Positions 41,168 to 50,419 are shown, numbered from the stretch's first letter. The stretch: 64,000 bases of DNA from CAVUPF01 sp963803755 (GCA_963803755.1 CAWDNP010000012.1:310001-374000), one strand, 5' to 3'. The notes: a model not told the origin generated them from the sequence alone. A program made the numbers and translations.

Positions 41168-42254
41168 ATGGCTACAGATAAGAAGGCGAACTTAAAGGAC
41201 GCCTCGGCGAAAGACGCCAAGGCAAAGGACGCGGCCCTTGAGGCCGCGGTGACCCAGATCGAGCGGGACTTCGGGGAGGGCGCGCTGATGCGTTCTCGGC
41301 GCCGACAGCAAGGTGCAGGTCGAGACGATCTCGACCGGCGCTTTAGCCCTAGACCTGGCGCTCGGCATCGGCGGCGTCCCGTGCGGTCGGATCGTCGAGA
41401 TCTTCGGCCCCGAGTCCTCTGGGAAGACGACACTGGTCAACCACATCATCGCCGAGGCCCAGTCTCGCGGCGGCGTCTGCGCGTTCATCGACACCGAGCA
41501 CGCGCTGGACCCGATCTACGCGCGGGCGATCGGCGTCGACACCGACGAGCTGCTCGTTTCCCAGCCCGACTTTGGCGAGCAGGCGCTGCAGATCGCCGAT
41601 CGGCTGATCGCCTCCGGCGCCGTCGCCGTGGTCGCGATCGACTCGGTCGCAGCACTCACGCCGAAAGCCGAGTTGGACGGCCAGATCGGCGACCAGACGG
41701 TCGGCCTGCAGGCTCGCCTGATGTCGCAGGCGCTGCGCAAACTGGCCGGCAATCTCAACCGCACCAACACGGTCTGCCTCTTCACCAACCAGATCCGCGA
41801 AAAGATCGGCGTCCAGTTTGGCTCGCCGGAGACGCAACCGGGCGGGCGGGCGCTGAAGTTCTACGCTTCCCAGCGCCTCGACATCCGCCGCATCGAGACC
41901 CTCAAGGAGGGGACCGAGGCGGTTGGCAACAGGGTCCGAGTCAAGGTCGTCAAGAACAAGGTGGCAGCGCCGTTTCGCCAGGCCGAGTTCGACATCGAGT
42001 ACGGGGTCGGTATCTCGCGCGAGGGCGGCCTGATCGACTTCGGCATCGAGCACGAGCTGGTCCAGAAGTCGGGCTCCTTCTTCTCCTACGGGGAGACCCG
42101 GCTCGGCCAGGGGCGAAACAACGCCAAGCAGTTCCTCGCCGAGGACCCGGCGCTCGCCGCCGAGATCGAAGCCAGGGTGCGCACCAAGCTGGGAATCGAC
42201 GGCGAGAGCGCCGAGGCCGAGGCGCCGCCAGTGGCAGCGCAGCAGGCTGCTTAG
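41168..42254 (+). CDS. recA: recombinase RecA (apparent frameshift)
   Basis: This protein, 361 residues after correction, catalyses strand exchange and activates LexA. Walker A GPESSGKT is at about residues 80-87, Walker B VVAIDSVAAL follows, then loop L2 region TNTVCLFTNQIREKIG. One extra T at CGTTCTC (41291-41297) breaks the frame near residue 42; CGTCTC gives ALMRLGADSKVQVETIS. There is no intein. A TACCCT box lies 9 nt before the ATG. No LexA-type dyad is evident upstream. Confidence 0.94.
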
Positions 42255-42288
42255 AGCCGCTGCCAGCGGATAGGATTCGCGGCGCTAG

Positions 42289-42567
42289 ATGAGCCATGAA
42301 ACCCTTTTCTTCGTGTTCGGAATCGCCCTCGCGGTCTCGGCCGTGGTGGTCAGCCTGTTCGGGTTGCGTTCGGAGGATTTCCCCGGCCGGGCCTTCCCGC
42401 TGGTCATCCTCTGGTTCGCGATCCTGATCGGCGGGGCGACGACCTTCGCCGTGCTGCACGGCAAGGACGAGGAGAAGGCAAAGGGGCCCGTACTGCGGCA
42501 AGCCGGCAAGGAAATCGAGCTAGAGGAGAGCGACGCTCCGCGCGGCACCGCGTCCACGGTCAAATAG
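42289..42567 (+). CDS. small membrane protein of unknown function
   Basis: This 92-residue protein has two predicted TM helices (about residues 5-24 and 36-57) joined by a short loop with RSEDFPGRAFPL, and a charged cytoplasmic-like tail. I do not recognise the family by name. It lies between recA and miaB with its own TAGGAT box (42271-42276) 12 nt before the ATG. The hydrophobic pattern and spacing support a real gene. Confidence 0.65.
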   Translation: MSHETLFFVFGIALAVSAVVVSLFGLRSEDFPGRAFPLVILWFAILIGGATTFAVLHGKDEEKAKGPVLRQAGKEIELEESDAPRGTASTVK

Positions 42568-42581
42568 CGCCGGCGGGGCGC

Positions 42582-42587
42582 TAACCT
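42582..42587 (+). promoter_or_regulatory. putative -10 box for miaB-miaA
   Basis: TAACCT ends 7 nt before the miaB ATG at 42595, again placing the transcript start at the start codon. It would drive miaB, miaA and probably dapF-dapL. Confidence 0.3.
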
Positions 42588-42594
42588 CGCCCCG

Positions 42595-43923
42595 ATGAGT
42601 TCGAGCAAGCGCTACCACGTCACCACCTTCGGGTGCCAGATGAACGTGCACGACTCCGAGCGGATGCGGGGCATGCTTGAGTCGCTTGGCTATGAGGAGG
42701 CAACCAACCGCGACGGCGCCGACGTGATCCTCTTTAACACCTGCTCGATCCGCGAGTCGGCCGACAGCCGTTTCGTCGCTCACCTCGGCGAGGCGAAGCG
42801 GCTGAAGGCCGAGGATCCGGAGCGGGTCGTCGGGGTCGGCGGCTGCTGGGCGCAGTCGGTAAAGGACGAGGTCTTCCAGCGCTTTCCCTTCGTCGACGTC
42901 GCCTTCGGCCCGGGCCAGATCCACAAGCTGGCCGAGTTCCTCAACTCCGACTCGCTGACCGCGCAGGGCTACTTCGAGTTCGAGGACTTCTCCGGGCACC
43001 TGCCGACCCGCCGCGAGCGCGAGTTCCAGGGCTGGCTTCAGATCTCCCAGGGCTGCAACTGCGCTTGTGCCTACTGCATCGTCCCCTCGACCCGCGGACG
43101 CGAGGTGAGCCGCGACCCGGCCGAGTTGATCGCCGAGGCCGAGGCGCTGGCCGCCGATGGGGTGAGGGAGGTCACCCTGCTCGGTCAGAACGTCAACAGC
43201 TACGGGCGCGAGCTGCCAAAGGACCGTCGGATCGGCTTCGCAGAGCTGCTGGCACGGGTTGATGCGGTAGGGGGAATCGACCGCATCCGCTACACCAGCC
43301 CGCACCCGAAGGACATGAAGGAGGACGTGATCCGCGCCCACGCCGAGCTGCCCTCGCTCTGCGAGCACATCCACCTGCCGCTTCAGTCGGGCTCCAGCGC
43401 CATCCTCAAGCGGATGCGGCGCACCTATGACCGGCAGCGCTACATGGACCGCGTCGCCCTGATCCGTGAGCACGTTCCCGACTGCGCGATCACCACCGAC
43501 ATCATCGTCGGCTTTCCCGGTGAGACCGAGGCCGACTTCGAACGGACGCTGGGGGTCGTCGAGGAGGTCGGCTATGACGGGGCCTTCACGTTCGTCTTCT
43601 CGCCGCGGCGAGAAACCGAGGCGGCGACGATGGAGGGCCAGCTCTCACATGCGGTGAAGCGGGCGCGGATGGAGCGGCTGGTGGAGCTGGTGCAGAAAAG
43701 GGCGAAGGAGCGGGCTCAACGTTTCGTTGGACGCGAGATGGAGGTTCTGGTCGAAGGGGTGAGCCGCACCGATGAGACGCGGCTGCGGGGGCGCACGCGA
43801 CACAACAAGGCGGTCAACTTCGAGGGAACTGCGGAGGCGGGCGAGCTGGCTTTGGTCGAGATCTCCGAGGCGACATCGCAAACGTTGAGGGGCACCGAAA
43901 AGCTGCTTTCCCGAGCGCTCTGA
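42595..43923 (+). CDS. miaB: tRNA-2-methylthio-N6-dimethylallyladenosine synthase
   Basis: This 442-residue radical-SAM methylthiotransferase modifies A37 of tRNAs after MiaA. The N-terminal MTTase domain has TFGCQMN, FNTCSIRE and GVGGCWAQ with three cluster cysteines. The radical SAM cluster motif is CNCACAYC at about residues 151-158, and a TRAM domain closes the protein. The TGA overlaps the proposed CTG start of miaA. Confidence 0.94.
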   Translation: MSSSKRYHVTTFGCQMNVHDSERMRGMLESLGYEEATNRDGADVILFNTCSIRESADSRFVAHLGEAKRLKAEDPERVVGVGGCWAQSVKDEVFQRFPFVDVAFGPGQIHKLAEFLNSDSLTAQGYFEFEDFSGHLPTRREREFQGWLQISQGCNCACAYCIVPSTRGREVSRDPAELIAEAEALAADGVREVTLLGQNVNSYGRELPKDRRIGFAELLARVDAVGGIDRIRYTSPHPKDMKEDVIRAHAELPSLCEHIHLPLQSGSSAILKRMRRTYDRQRYMDRVALIREHVPDCAITTDIIVGFPGETEADFERTLGVVEEVGYDGAFTFVFSPRRETEAATMEGQLSHAVKRARMERLVELVQKRAKERAQRFVGREMEVLVEGVSRTDETRLRGRTRHNKAVNFEGTAEAGELALVEISEATSQTLRGTEKLLSRAL

Positions 43924-44642
43924 AAGTCCTGGCGATATTCGGGCCGACGGCGGTCGGCAAGACCGGTGTGGCGATCGCGGTCGCTGAGCTTCTTGAAGAG
44001 AAGGCGGTGGCGATCTCCTGCGATGCGTTGCAGGTGTATGAGGGGCTGGGAGTCCTCACGGGGGTCGCAACCGCAGAGGAGCAGGCCAGGCTGGAGCATC
44101 GGCTGGTCGGGTTCGTGCCCGTTACCCAGCCCTTTTCCGTGGGCGACTACATGCGGCTTGCCCATGCCGAGATCGATGGGGCTCTTGAGGCTGGGCGCCG
44201 GCCGATCGTGGTGGGGGGAACCGGGCTGTACCTGCGGGCTGCCTTGGCGGAGCTCTCGCTGGTGAGGGTGCCGCCGGGGGCCGAGGACTCAGAGCTCTGG
44301 TCCTCCGATACGCGACACCCGACGGCGATCTTCGGGCTCGAGATGGACCGCGGGCAGCTCTACAAGCGGATCGATGCGAGGACCGAGGCGATCATCGCCG
44401 GCGGGGCGCAGGAGGAGGTGCGCCGGGCCGAAGCGGCGGGGCCGTCGCGGACCGCGCGCAAGGCGCTCGGCTTCGAGGAGCTGCTCAGCGGGGACGTCGA
44501 GCGGATGAAGAAACGCTCGCGCAACTACGCTCGGCGCCAGCTGACCTGGATGCGAAAGATGGCGAGGGTGCGCACGATCGATCGCACCGGGCGAAGCGAC
44601 GCCGCGGTGGCCGCCGAAATCATCGCCACTCTCGACGAATAG
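43920..44642 (+). CDS. miaA: tRNA dimethylallyltransferase, apparent CTG start
   Basis: This prenyltransferase adds the dimethylallyl group to A37 of tRNA. The P-loop IFGPTAVGKT begins 7 codons after CTG 43920, and the first GTG in frame (43968) lies after it, so a start at GTG would destroy the enzyme. No ATG, GTG or TTG precedes the P-loop in this frame nearby. The CTG overlaps the miaB stop as CTGA, in the same way ATGA and GTGA join other pairs here. ISCDALQVYEGL and VGGTGLYLRA are further motifs. At 240 residues it is shorter than typical MiaA (about 300). Confidence 0.88.
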   Translation: MKVLAIFGPTAVGKTGVAIAVAELLEEKAVAISCDALQVYEGLGVLTGVATAEEQARLEHRLVGFVPVTQPFSVGDYMRLAHAEIDGALEAGRRPIVVGGTGLYLRAALAELSLVRVPPGAEDSELWSSDTRHPTAIFGLEMDRGQLYKRIDARTEAIIAGGAQEEVRRAEAAGPSRTARKALGFEELLSGDVERMKKRSRNYARRQLTWMRKMARVRTIDRTGRSDAAVAAEIIATLDE

Positions 44643-44651
44643 GCTGCTCGC

Positions 44652-45493
44652 GTGAAGTTCGAGAAGTGGCAGGCGCTTGGCAACGACTACCTGATCCTCG
44701 AGGCAGAGCAACTTCCTTGGGAGTTGAGCGAGTTGCGGATCGGGTGGCTCTGCGACCCCCATTTCGGGATCGGGGCCGACGGGATCGCGCTGCTCTCAGG
44801 CAGCGAGGACCCCGCCTTCGTCGCCGAGTTGAGGATCTTCAACCCCGACGGCTCTGAGACGGAGCTGTCCGGCAACGGGGCGCGGGAGGCGATCCTCTAC
44901 CTGCGCCGCCACGGCTGGACCGACGAGGACACCTTCTCGATCCGCACCGCGGCAGGGCCGATCGTCTCCGACGATCGTCTCCGGAGCTGGCCTGCTCGGT
45001 CGAGATGGGCAGGGCCTCGACCGTCTCAAAGGACTTCCCATCGGGAGGGCACGACGGCGCCGGGACGCTCTTCGCCGGCGATCGCGAGTGGGCTTTCCAG
45101 CACGTCTCGATCGGCAACCCGCAGTGCGCGATCGAGGTCGGTGAGGAGCTGGAGGACCTCGACCTCGCCGCGATCGGGCCAATGATCGAAGCGCATGAGC
45201 TGTTCCCCAACCGCACCAACGTCTCCTTCATCGCGATCGACGGCAACCAGGTGCGGGCGCGGATCTTCGAGCGCGGGGTGGGGGAGACGCTTGCCTCGGG
45301 CACCGGCGCCAGCGGCGCCGCGGTGACCGCCTTCCTGCGCGGGGCGGCCAGCCCGATCGTCGTCGAGTTGGACGGGGGGGAGCTGGAGGTCGAGGTCTCC
45401 GGCGACCTCGACGTGCGCCTGACCGGATGGGCGGAGCCGGTCTACGCAGGCGAGGCGGCGCCCGAGCTGCTGCAAGCCCTCGCCAGCCTTTAG
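44652..45493 (+). CDS. dapF: diaminopimelate epimerase homologue lacking both catalytic cysteines (apparent frameshifts)
   Basis: DapF converts LL- to meso-diaminopimelate using two cysteines. The fold motifs are present: ALGNDYLILE, GIGADGIAL, FNPDGSE, SIGNPQCAIEV and ERGVGET. The first active-site motif CGNGAR reads SGNGAR (Ser73, codon TCC at 44868-44870) and the second CGTGAC reads SGTGAS (codon TCG at 45296-45298). The frame breaks between 44963 and 44985, where CGTCTCCG occurs twice. The total length requires two extra bases (or one missing), giving about 279 residues. Epimerase activity is therefore doubtful, although the gene sits beside the dapL-like gene. Confidence 0.8.
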
Positions 45494-45505
45494 ATTCCGA
45501 CGCCG

Positions 45506-46675
45506 ATGGGAATCGCCGATCCGTCCAAACGCCTGGAGGCGATGCCTCCCTACATGTTCGCCGAGCTGGAGCGCCGAGTCGCCGACAAGCGCGCCGCCGG
45601 CGTCGACGTGATCAGCCTCGGGATCGGCGACCCCGACGAGGCAACCTACCCCCACATCGTCAAGGCGATGCAGGAAGCGGTCGCCGACCCGGCCAACCAG
45701 AAGTATCCGAGCAACCGCGGCCGGGCCGAGTTCCGCGAAGCGTTCGCTGAGTTCTATGAGGGTCGCTTCGGGGTGAAGATCGACCCCGAGAACGAGGTGA
45801 TCCCGGCAATCGGCGCCAAGGAGTGCATATATAACCTCTGTTTCGCCTTCCTTGACCCTGGCGGGGTGGCGCTCGCTTCTGACCCCGGCTACCCCGTCTA
45901 CACCGGCGGCCCGATCCTCGCCGGGGCCAGGCCGGAGCTGCTGCCGCTGGTCCCCGAGCTGGGATTCGCCCCCGACCTCAGCGCGGTGCCGGCCAAGGTC
46001 GCCGCGAGGGCTCGGCTGATGTTCCTCAATTACCCGAACAACCCCAGCGGGGCCGTGGTCCCCGACGGATTCTTCGAGCTGGTCGTTTCCTTTGCCCACG
46101 AGCACGAGATCCTCGTCGTCCACGACAACGCCTACTCAGAGACGACCTACGACGGCTACGTGGCACCCAGCTTCCTGGCCACGCCCGGCGCCAAGGAGGT
46201 CGGGGTAGAGGTCTTCTCGCTCTCCAAGGGCTACAACATGACCGGCTGGCGCTGCGCCGCGATCCTCGGCAACGCCCAGGCGATCCAGACCTACTGGCGG
46301 CTGAAGACGAACGTCGACTCCGGCCTCTTTGACGCGGTGCAGCTCGCCGGTGCGGCGGCGCTGCGCGGTCCGCGCGGGCCGGTGGAGCAGATGAATGAGA
46401 TCTACGCACGACGGCGCGACCTGGTGGTCGAGGCGCTGCGCGAGATCGACGTCGACGTGCAGGCGCCGAAGGGGACGATCTACGTTTGGGCGCCGGTGCC
46501 CGATGGCCATACCTCGACCTCGTTCTCGGAGCTGGTGCTGGAGGAGGCGGCGGTGATCGTCTCGCCCGGCTCGATGTACGGGCCGAGTGGCGAGGGCTTC
46601 TTCCGGATCTCGCTGACGACTCCCGATGAGCGCATCTCCGAGGCGGTCAAGCGGATGCGCGAGCACCTCTCCTAG
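45506..46675 (+). CDS. LL-diaminopimelate aminotransferase-like class I aminotransferase
   Basis: This 389-residue fold-type I PLP enzyme resembles DapL, which makes LL-DAP directly from tetrahydrodipicolinate. The PLP lysine is in FSLSKGYNMTGWR, the NYPNNPSG motif binds the cofactor, and the C-terminal Arg is in FFRISLTTP. It starts 12 nt after the dapF-like gene, which supports a DAP role. Related enzymes act on other amino acids, so specificity is inferred. Its 3' end overlaps the convergent MBL gene by 4 bp. Confidence 0.8.
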   Translation: MGIADPSKRLEAMPPYMFAELERRVADKRAAGVDVISLGIGDPDEATYPHIVKAMQEAVADPANQKYPSNRGRAEFREAFAEFYEGRFGVKIDPENEVIPAIGAKECIYNLCFAFLDPGGVALASDPGYPVYTGGPILAGARPELLPLVPELGFAPDLSAVPAKVAARARLMFLNYPNNPSGAVVPDGFFELVVSFAHEHEILVVHDNAYSETTYDGYVAPSFLATPGAKEVGVEVFSLSKGYNMTGWRCAAILGNAQAIQTYWRLKTNVDSGLFDAVQLAGAAALRGPRGPVEQMNEIYARRRDLVVEALREIDVDVQAPKGTIYVWAPVPDGHTSTSFSELVLEEAAVIVSPGSMYGPSGEGFFRISLTTPDERISEAVKRMREHLS

Positions 46676-47514
46676 TTGACTGGCGCTCGCTCCTCGCGCT
46701 TCGTCCAGTAGCGGTGCAGGCCGCGCCACTGGTACTGAGGCGGGACGGCTTGGAGCAGCTCCGCGGCTGTCTCCGCGTCGAGGCTCCGCTTGACCCGCTC
46801 GCGGTGGCGGCGCTCGTAGTCCTCCTCGGAGAGCTCGCGCGCCAGTGAGGCCTCCTCGCGCAGCCGCTCGCGGACCGTCGCCAAGTGCTCAGAGGGGTCC
46901 TCGACCGCGCCGAAGTGGGTGAGCGCCAGCCGCTCCGGTCGCCACCCTTCGACGATCCCGATCGAGTCCTCCCACAACTCGATGTCGATGTCGGGCGGAG
47001 GGGTGGGTGCGACGACCATGTTCGAGGGCGGGATGCGGACCGCGGCGACGTCGCCGACGAAGGCCGTTCCCGTCTCCTCGTGCAGGTAGCAGACGTGGTG
47101 GGAGGCGTGGCCCGGGGTGTAGGCGACGCGCATCCCCAGCACCTGCTCTCCTCCTGCCAGCGGCTTCACGCTCTCCGCCGGCACCGGCACGATCTCCCCC
47201 CACAGTCGCTGCATCTGGTCGCCATAGAGCCGCTCGGCGCTGGCGAGCAGCTTTGAGGGGTCGATCAGATGCGGGGCGCCGCGCTCGTGGACGTACACCT
47301 CAAGGTCGGGCCAGCGGCGCACCAGGGCACCCGTCGCTGCGGCGTGGTCGAGGTGGATATGGGTGAGCAGCAGCGCCCGCGGCCGCTTCTCGCCGAGCGC
47401 CTCCAGCAGGGTCCCCATCGAGGACTCTGGACCCGGGTCGACAAGGGCGCCGTCGACTTCCCAGCACCCGATCACGTGCGGGCGCCCGAGGTGGTGGACG
47501 TCGATCACTCGCAT
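46672..47514 (-). CDS. MBL-fold metallo-hydrolase
   Basis: This 280-residue hydrolase has the metal motif THIHLDHAAATG at about residues 56-67, later GHASHHVCY and LALTHFG metal sites, and a C-terminal helical region. It is a distinct paralogue of the gene at the left edge. The substrate is unknown. It lies 17 bp downstream of the SDR gene and may be co-transcribed with it. Confidence 0.85.
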   Translation of the reverse strand: MRVIDVHHLGRPHVIGCWEVDGALVDPGPESSMGTLLEALGEKRPRALLLTHIHLDHAAATGALVRRWPDLEVYVHERGAPHLIDPSKLLASAERLYGDQMQRLWGEIVPVPAESVKPLAGGEQVLGMRVAYTPGHASHHVCYLHEETGTAFVGDVAAVRIPPSNMVVAPTPPPDIDIELWEDSIGIVEGWRPERLALTHFGAVEDPSEHLATVRERLREEASLARELSEEDYERRHRERVKRSLDAETAAELLQAVPPQYQWRGLHRYWTKREERAPVN

Positions 47515-47531
47515 CGCAACTGCGCCGATGA

Positions 47532-48530
47532 TCAGGCGGCCGCGGCGGCGGGCAGCTTGCCCTCCACCTCGAGGGTTTCGCGCAGGCCTTGCTCAAGGCC
47601 GCGGGGCTCATAGTCAAGCTCGCGGCTGGCCTTCTCGTGGCTGGCCCAGAAGGTGACGCCGTCGGCAGAGGAGATCAGCTCGCGCAGGTTGGGCGGCTGG
47701 CCCATCATCTTGCCGATCAGCGGTCCGATTGGGACCATCGCCTTCATCAGCGGAGTCGGAATCGCATGCTTGGGCGCCTTACGACCGGTCACGCCGGCAA
47801 CGACCCCGATCGTCTCGCGCATCGTCGTCGCAGGGCCGCTGAGGACGTAGGTCTCGCCGGGCTTGCCCTTGTCGAGCGCGAGGAGGATCCCGGCCGCGAT
47901 GTCTTCGACGTGGGAAAGGCAAATCCCCAGCTCCGGGAAGGGGATCAGCGGCATCTTGCCCGAGAGGAACTGGTTGAGCAGCTCGGCGATCGAGGAGGTA
48001 TCGCCGGGTCCATAGACGCCTCCCGGCTGGACGATGATGCAGGGCAGGCCCTCATCGCGAATCATCCGCTTGGCGATCTGGTGGGCCTCCCACTTGGTCT
48101 CCTCATAGCAGGAGGTGAACTCCCTGCCGGGGTGCTCGTAGGACTCATCGACGACCTTGCCGTGGGTGTTGCCGAAGGCGCCGACGGTGGAGACGTAGAG
48201 GACCTTGGGGATCTTCGCCTCAAGCGCCGCTCGCAGGACCCGCTCGGTGCCGCCGACGTTGGCCTCGCGCATCGCCGGTCGCTGGGAGGCCGGGATTCCG
48301 ATCTCATACATCGCGGCGGCGTGGATCACCGCATCGCAGCTCTCCATCCCCTCGCGGATCGCCTTCGAGTCGCCGAGGTCCCCGGCGACCAGCTCGCAGC
48401 CGAGCGCGGCGGCCCTCTGCCCCTTCTCGGGCGTGCGCACCAGACAGGCGACCTCCTCGCCGCGCTCACGCAGCTGGCGGATGACCTCGCCGCCGATGAA
48501 GCCCGTACCTCCGGTCACAAAAACCTTCAC
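47532..48530 (-). CDS. NAD-dependent epimerase/dehydratase family protein (extended SDR)
   Basis: This 332-residue protein has the Rossmann motif VTGGTGFIGGEV at about residues 5-16, DAVIHAAAMYEIG, and a YEETKWEAH catalytic Tyr/Lys segment. It resembles the dihydroflavonol-reductase/hopanoid-associated sugar epimerase group. The start is GTG 48530; the longer open frame extends into the divergent hflX promoter. The substrate is unknown. Confidence 0.82.
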   Translation of the reverse strand: MKVFVTGGTGFIGGEVIRQLRERGEEVACLVRTPEKGQRAAALGCELVAGDLGDSKAIREGMESCDAVIHAAAMYEIGIPASQRPAMREANVGGTERVLRAALEAKIPKVLYVSTVGAFGNTHGKVVDESYEHPGREFTSCYEETKWEAHQIAKRMIRDEGLPCIIVQPGGVYGPGDTSSIAELLNQFLSGKMPLIPFPELGICLSHVEDIAAGILLALDKGKPGETYVLSGPATTMRETIGVVAGVTGRKAPKHAIPTPLMKAMVPIGPLIGKMMGQPPNLRELISSADGVTFWASHEKASRELDYEPRGLEQGLRETLEVEGKLPAAAAA

Positions 48531-48562
48531 GGCCCCTAGCCTATCCCGGCGAGGCCGCGGCC

Positions 48563-48568
48563 TACAAT
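48563..48568 (+). promoter_or_regulatory. -10 box for hflX
   Basis: TACAAT, a good match to TATAAT, lies 8 nt before the GTG at 48577, indicating a leaderless transcript. It sits in the 46-bp gap to the divergent SDR gene. Confidence 0.5.
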
Positions 48569-48576
48569 CGGGCCAG

Positions 48577-49902
48577 GTGCAACGTTCGAGAAACGGCCGC
48601 AACACGCAGACGCGCTATGGCGCGGGCGTCTTCAACCCGAGGGCGCGCCAGCGGGCGCTGGCGATCGGCATTGCCGATGGCCGCGAGGCCGGCGACCCCC
48701 TCGCCGAGCTGAAGGAGCTACTGCGCACCGCCGGGGTGGCGATGGCCGGAGAGGCGGTCCAGCAGCGGGCGGCGCCCGACCCCGACCGCTACTTCGGTCG
48801 CGGCAGGCTCGTCGAGCTGAAGGAACAGATCACCGCCTGCGACGCCAACCTGGTCGCTTGCGATGACGAGCTGGCACCGCGCCAAGAGCGCAACTTGGAG
48901 GCCGCGCTCGAGGTGCCGGTGATCGACCGCACCGCCGTCATCCTCGACATCTTCGCCGACCACGCCCACTCGGCTGAGGGCAAGCTCCAAGTCGAGCTGG
49001 CCCAGCTCGAGTACAACCTGGCGCGGATGCGGGGGCTGTGGACCCACCTCGAGCGGCTCGGAGGCGGGATCGGCACCAGGGGACCGGGCGAGTCACAGAT
49101 CGAGACCGACCGGCGTCTCGCCCGCGACCGGATCGCGGCGCTTCGCCATCGCCTGGCGCGGCTGGAGCGCAATCGCGGTGTGATGCGCGCCCGCCGCGAG
49201 CGCTCCTCGATCCCGCGAGTTGCCCTCGCCGGCTACACCAACGCCGGCAAGTCGACTCTGCTGAATGCGATCACCGGGGGCGAGGCGGGTGTTGGGGACA
49301 GGCTCTTTCACACCCTCGACCCGACCACCCGCAGCTTCGAGCTGTCGGGGCGCGACTACCTACTGACCGACACGGTCGGCTTTATCGAGAAGCTTCCCCA
49401 CCAGCTGGTCGAGGCGTTCAAGGCGACGCTGGAGGAGACCGCGCTGGCCGACCTGATCGTGCACGTGGTCGACGCGGCGGCGCCAGAGCGGCGGCGGCTG
49501 GTCGATATGAAGGCGGTCGATGACGTGCTGGAGGAGATCGGCGCCGGTGAGAAGCCGCGGTTGCTCGTCCTCAATAAGGCGGACCTGCTCGCGGAGGGCG
49601 CGCGGCAGGAGGTTGGCATCCAGCACCCCGACGCGGTACTGGTCTCGGCCCTGATGGAGGACGGCCTGGATGTTCTGAGGAAGCGGATCGAGACCGCCTT
49701 TGAGGAGACGCTCGCCGAGGTCGAGCTGCTGGTGCCCTACTCGGAGGGCTCGAGGCTGCACGAGCTTCATGAGGTGGCCGGAGAGCTGGAGCGAACTGAG
49801 CGGGAGGACGGTGTGCTTGTGCAGGCGAGAGTGCCGATCGCCGAGATGCACCGGTTCGATGACCTGAGGACTGGCGATAAAGGCGCGCGGGTCCTGTCAT
49901 AG
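48577..49902 (+). CDS. hflX: ribosome-associated GTPase HflX
   Basis: This 441-residue GTPase rescues or splits stalled ribosomes. The N-terminal HflX domain has YFGRGRLVELK and RTAVILDIFADHA. A coiled region ends in the GPGESQIETDRR motif. The G domain has GYTNAGKSTLLN (G1), the DTVGFI switch (G3) and NKADLL (G4). The start GTG 48577 is chosen because of the TACAAT box and homology; the open frame reaches further upstream over the divergent gene. Confidence 0.93.
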   Translation: MQRSRNGRNTQTRYGAGVFNPRARQRALAIGIADGREAGDPLAELKELLRTAGVAMAGEAVQQRAAPDPDRYFGRGRLVELKEQITACDANLVACDDELAPRQERNLEAALEVPVIDRTAVILDIFADHAHSAEGKLQVELAQLEYNLARMRGLWTHLERLGGGIGTRGPGESQIETDRRLARDRIAALRHRLARLERNRGVMRARRERSSIPRVALAGYTNAGKSTLLNAITGGEAGVGDRLFHTLDPTTRSFELSGRDYLLTDTVGFIEKLPHQLVEAFKATLEETALADLIVHVVDAAAPERRRLVDMKAVDDVLEEIGAGEKPRLLVLNKADLLAEGARQEVGIQHPDAVLVSALMEDGLDVLRKRIETAFEETLAEVELLVPYSEGSRLHELHEVAGELERTEREDGVLVQARVPIAEMHRFDDLRTGDKGARVLS

Positions 49903-49975
49903 GGGTTAGGGGGCGCGCTGCAGGCTGGGCCGTCCTTGACCCTCCTCATCCATTCCACCCGCGCGAGTGTCCGAA

Positions 49976-49981
49976 TAGGCT
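49976..49981 (+). promoter_or_regulatory. putative -10 box for dut
   Basis: TAGGCT ends 6 nt before the GTG at 49988. TTCCAC (49953-49958) is 17 bp upstream as a weak -35. The layout equals that of rnz. Confidence 0.4.
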
Positions 49982-49987
49982 GGCGCT

Positions 49988-50419
49988 GTGAAACTGAAGG
50001 CGTCTCTACTTAAGGATGAGGCCGTGCTGCCCACCAGGGCGCATATGGGGGATGCGGGGCTGGACCTGTACTCGTGCGAGGCGGCGCACATCGGGCCGGG
50101 GGAGCGCTGGAGCATTGGAACCGGGATCGCGGTGGAGATCCCGGAGGGCCACGCCGGGTTGGTGCTGCCGCGGTCCGGTCTCGCTCGCGACCACGGGATC
50201 TCACTGCCGAACAGCCCCGGGCTGATCGACTCCGGGTATCGGGGGGAGGTCCGGGTGCTGTTGCTGAACACCGATCCGGCAGAGACCTTCAAGGTCGAGG
50301 CGGGCGACCGGATCGCTCAGTTGGTTCTCGTGCCGATCACGTTCGCCGAGCCGGTCGAGGCAGAGGCGCTCGGTGAGTCCGCCCGCGGCGACGGCGGCTT
50401 CGGCTCCAGCGGCCGTTGA
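49988..50419 (+). CDS. dut: deoxyuridine 5'-triphosphate nucleotidohydrolase
   Basis: This 143-residue trimeric dUTPase hydrolyses dUTP to dUMP. Motifs in order are GDAGLDLYS (1), LVLPRSGLA (2), GLIDSGYRGEV (3), GDRIAQLVLVP (4) and the glycine-rich GDGGFGSSGR C-terminal arm (5). All five are intact. It starts at GTG 49988 behind a TAGGCT box. Confidence 0.95.
   Translation: MKLKASLLKDEAVLPTRAHMGDAGLDLYSCEAAHIGPGERWSIGTGIAVEIPEGHAGLVLPRSGLARDHGISLPNSPGLIDSGYRGEVRVLLLNTDPAETFKVEAGDRIAQLVLVPITFAEPVEAEALGESARGDGGFGSSGR

Noticed and set aside
41168..42254. Intein or group I intron in recA
   Set aside because: The interruption is a single base; no extra coding or intron sequence is present.
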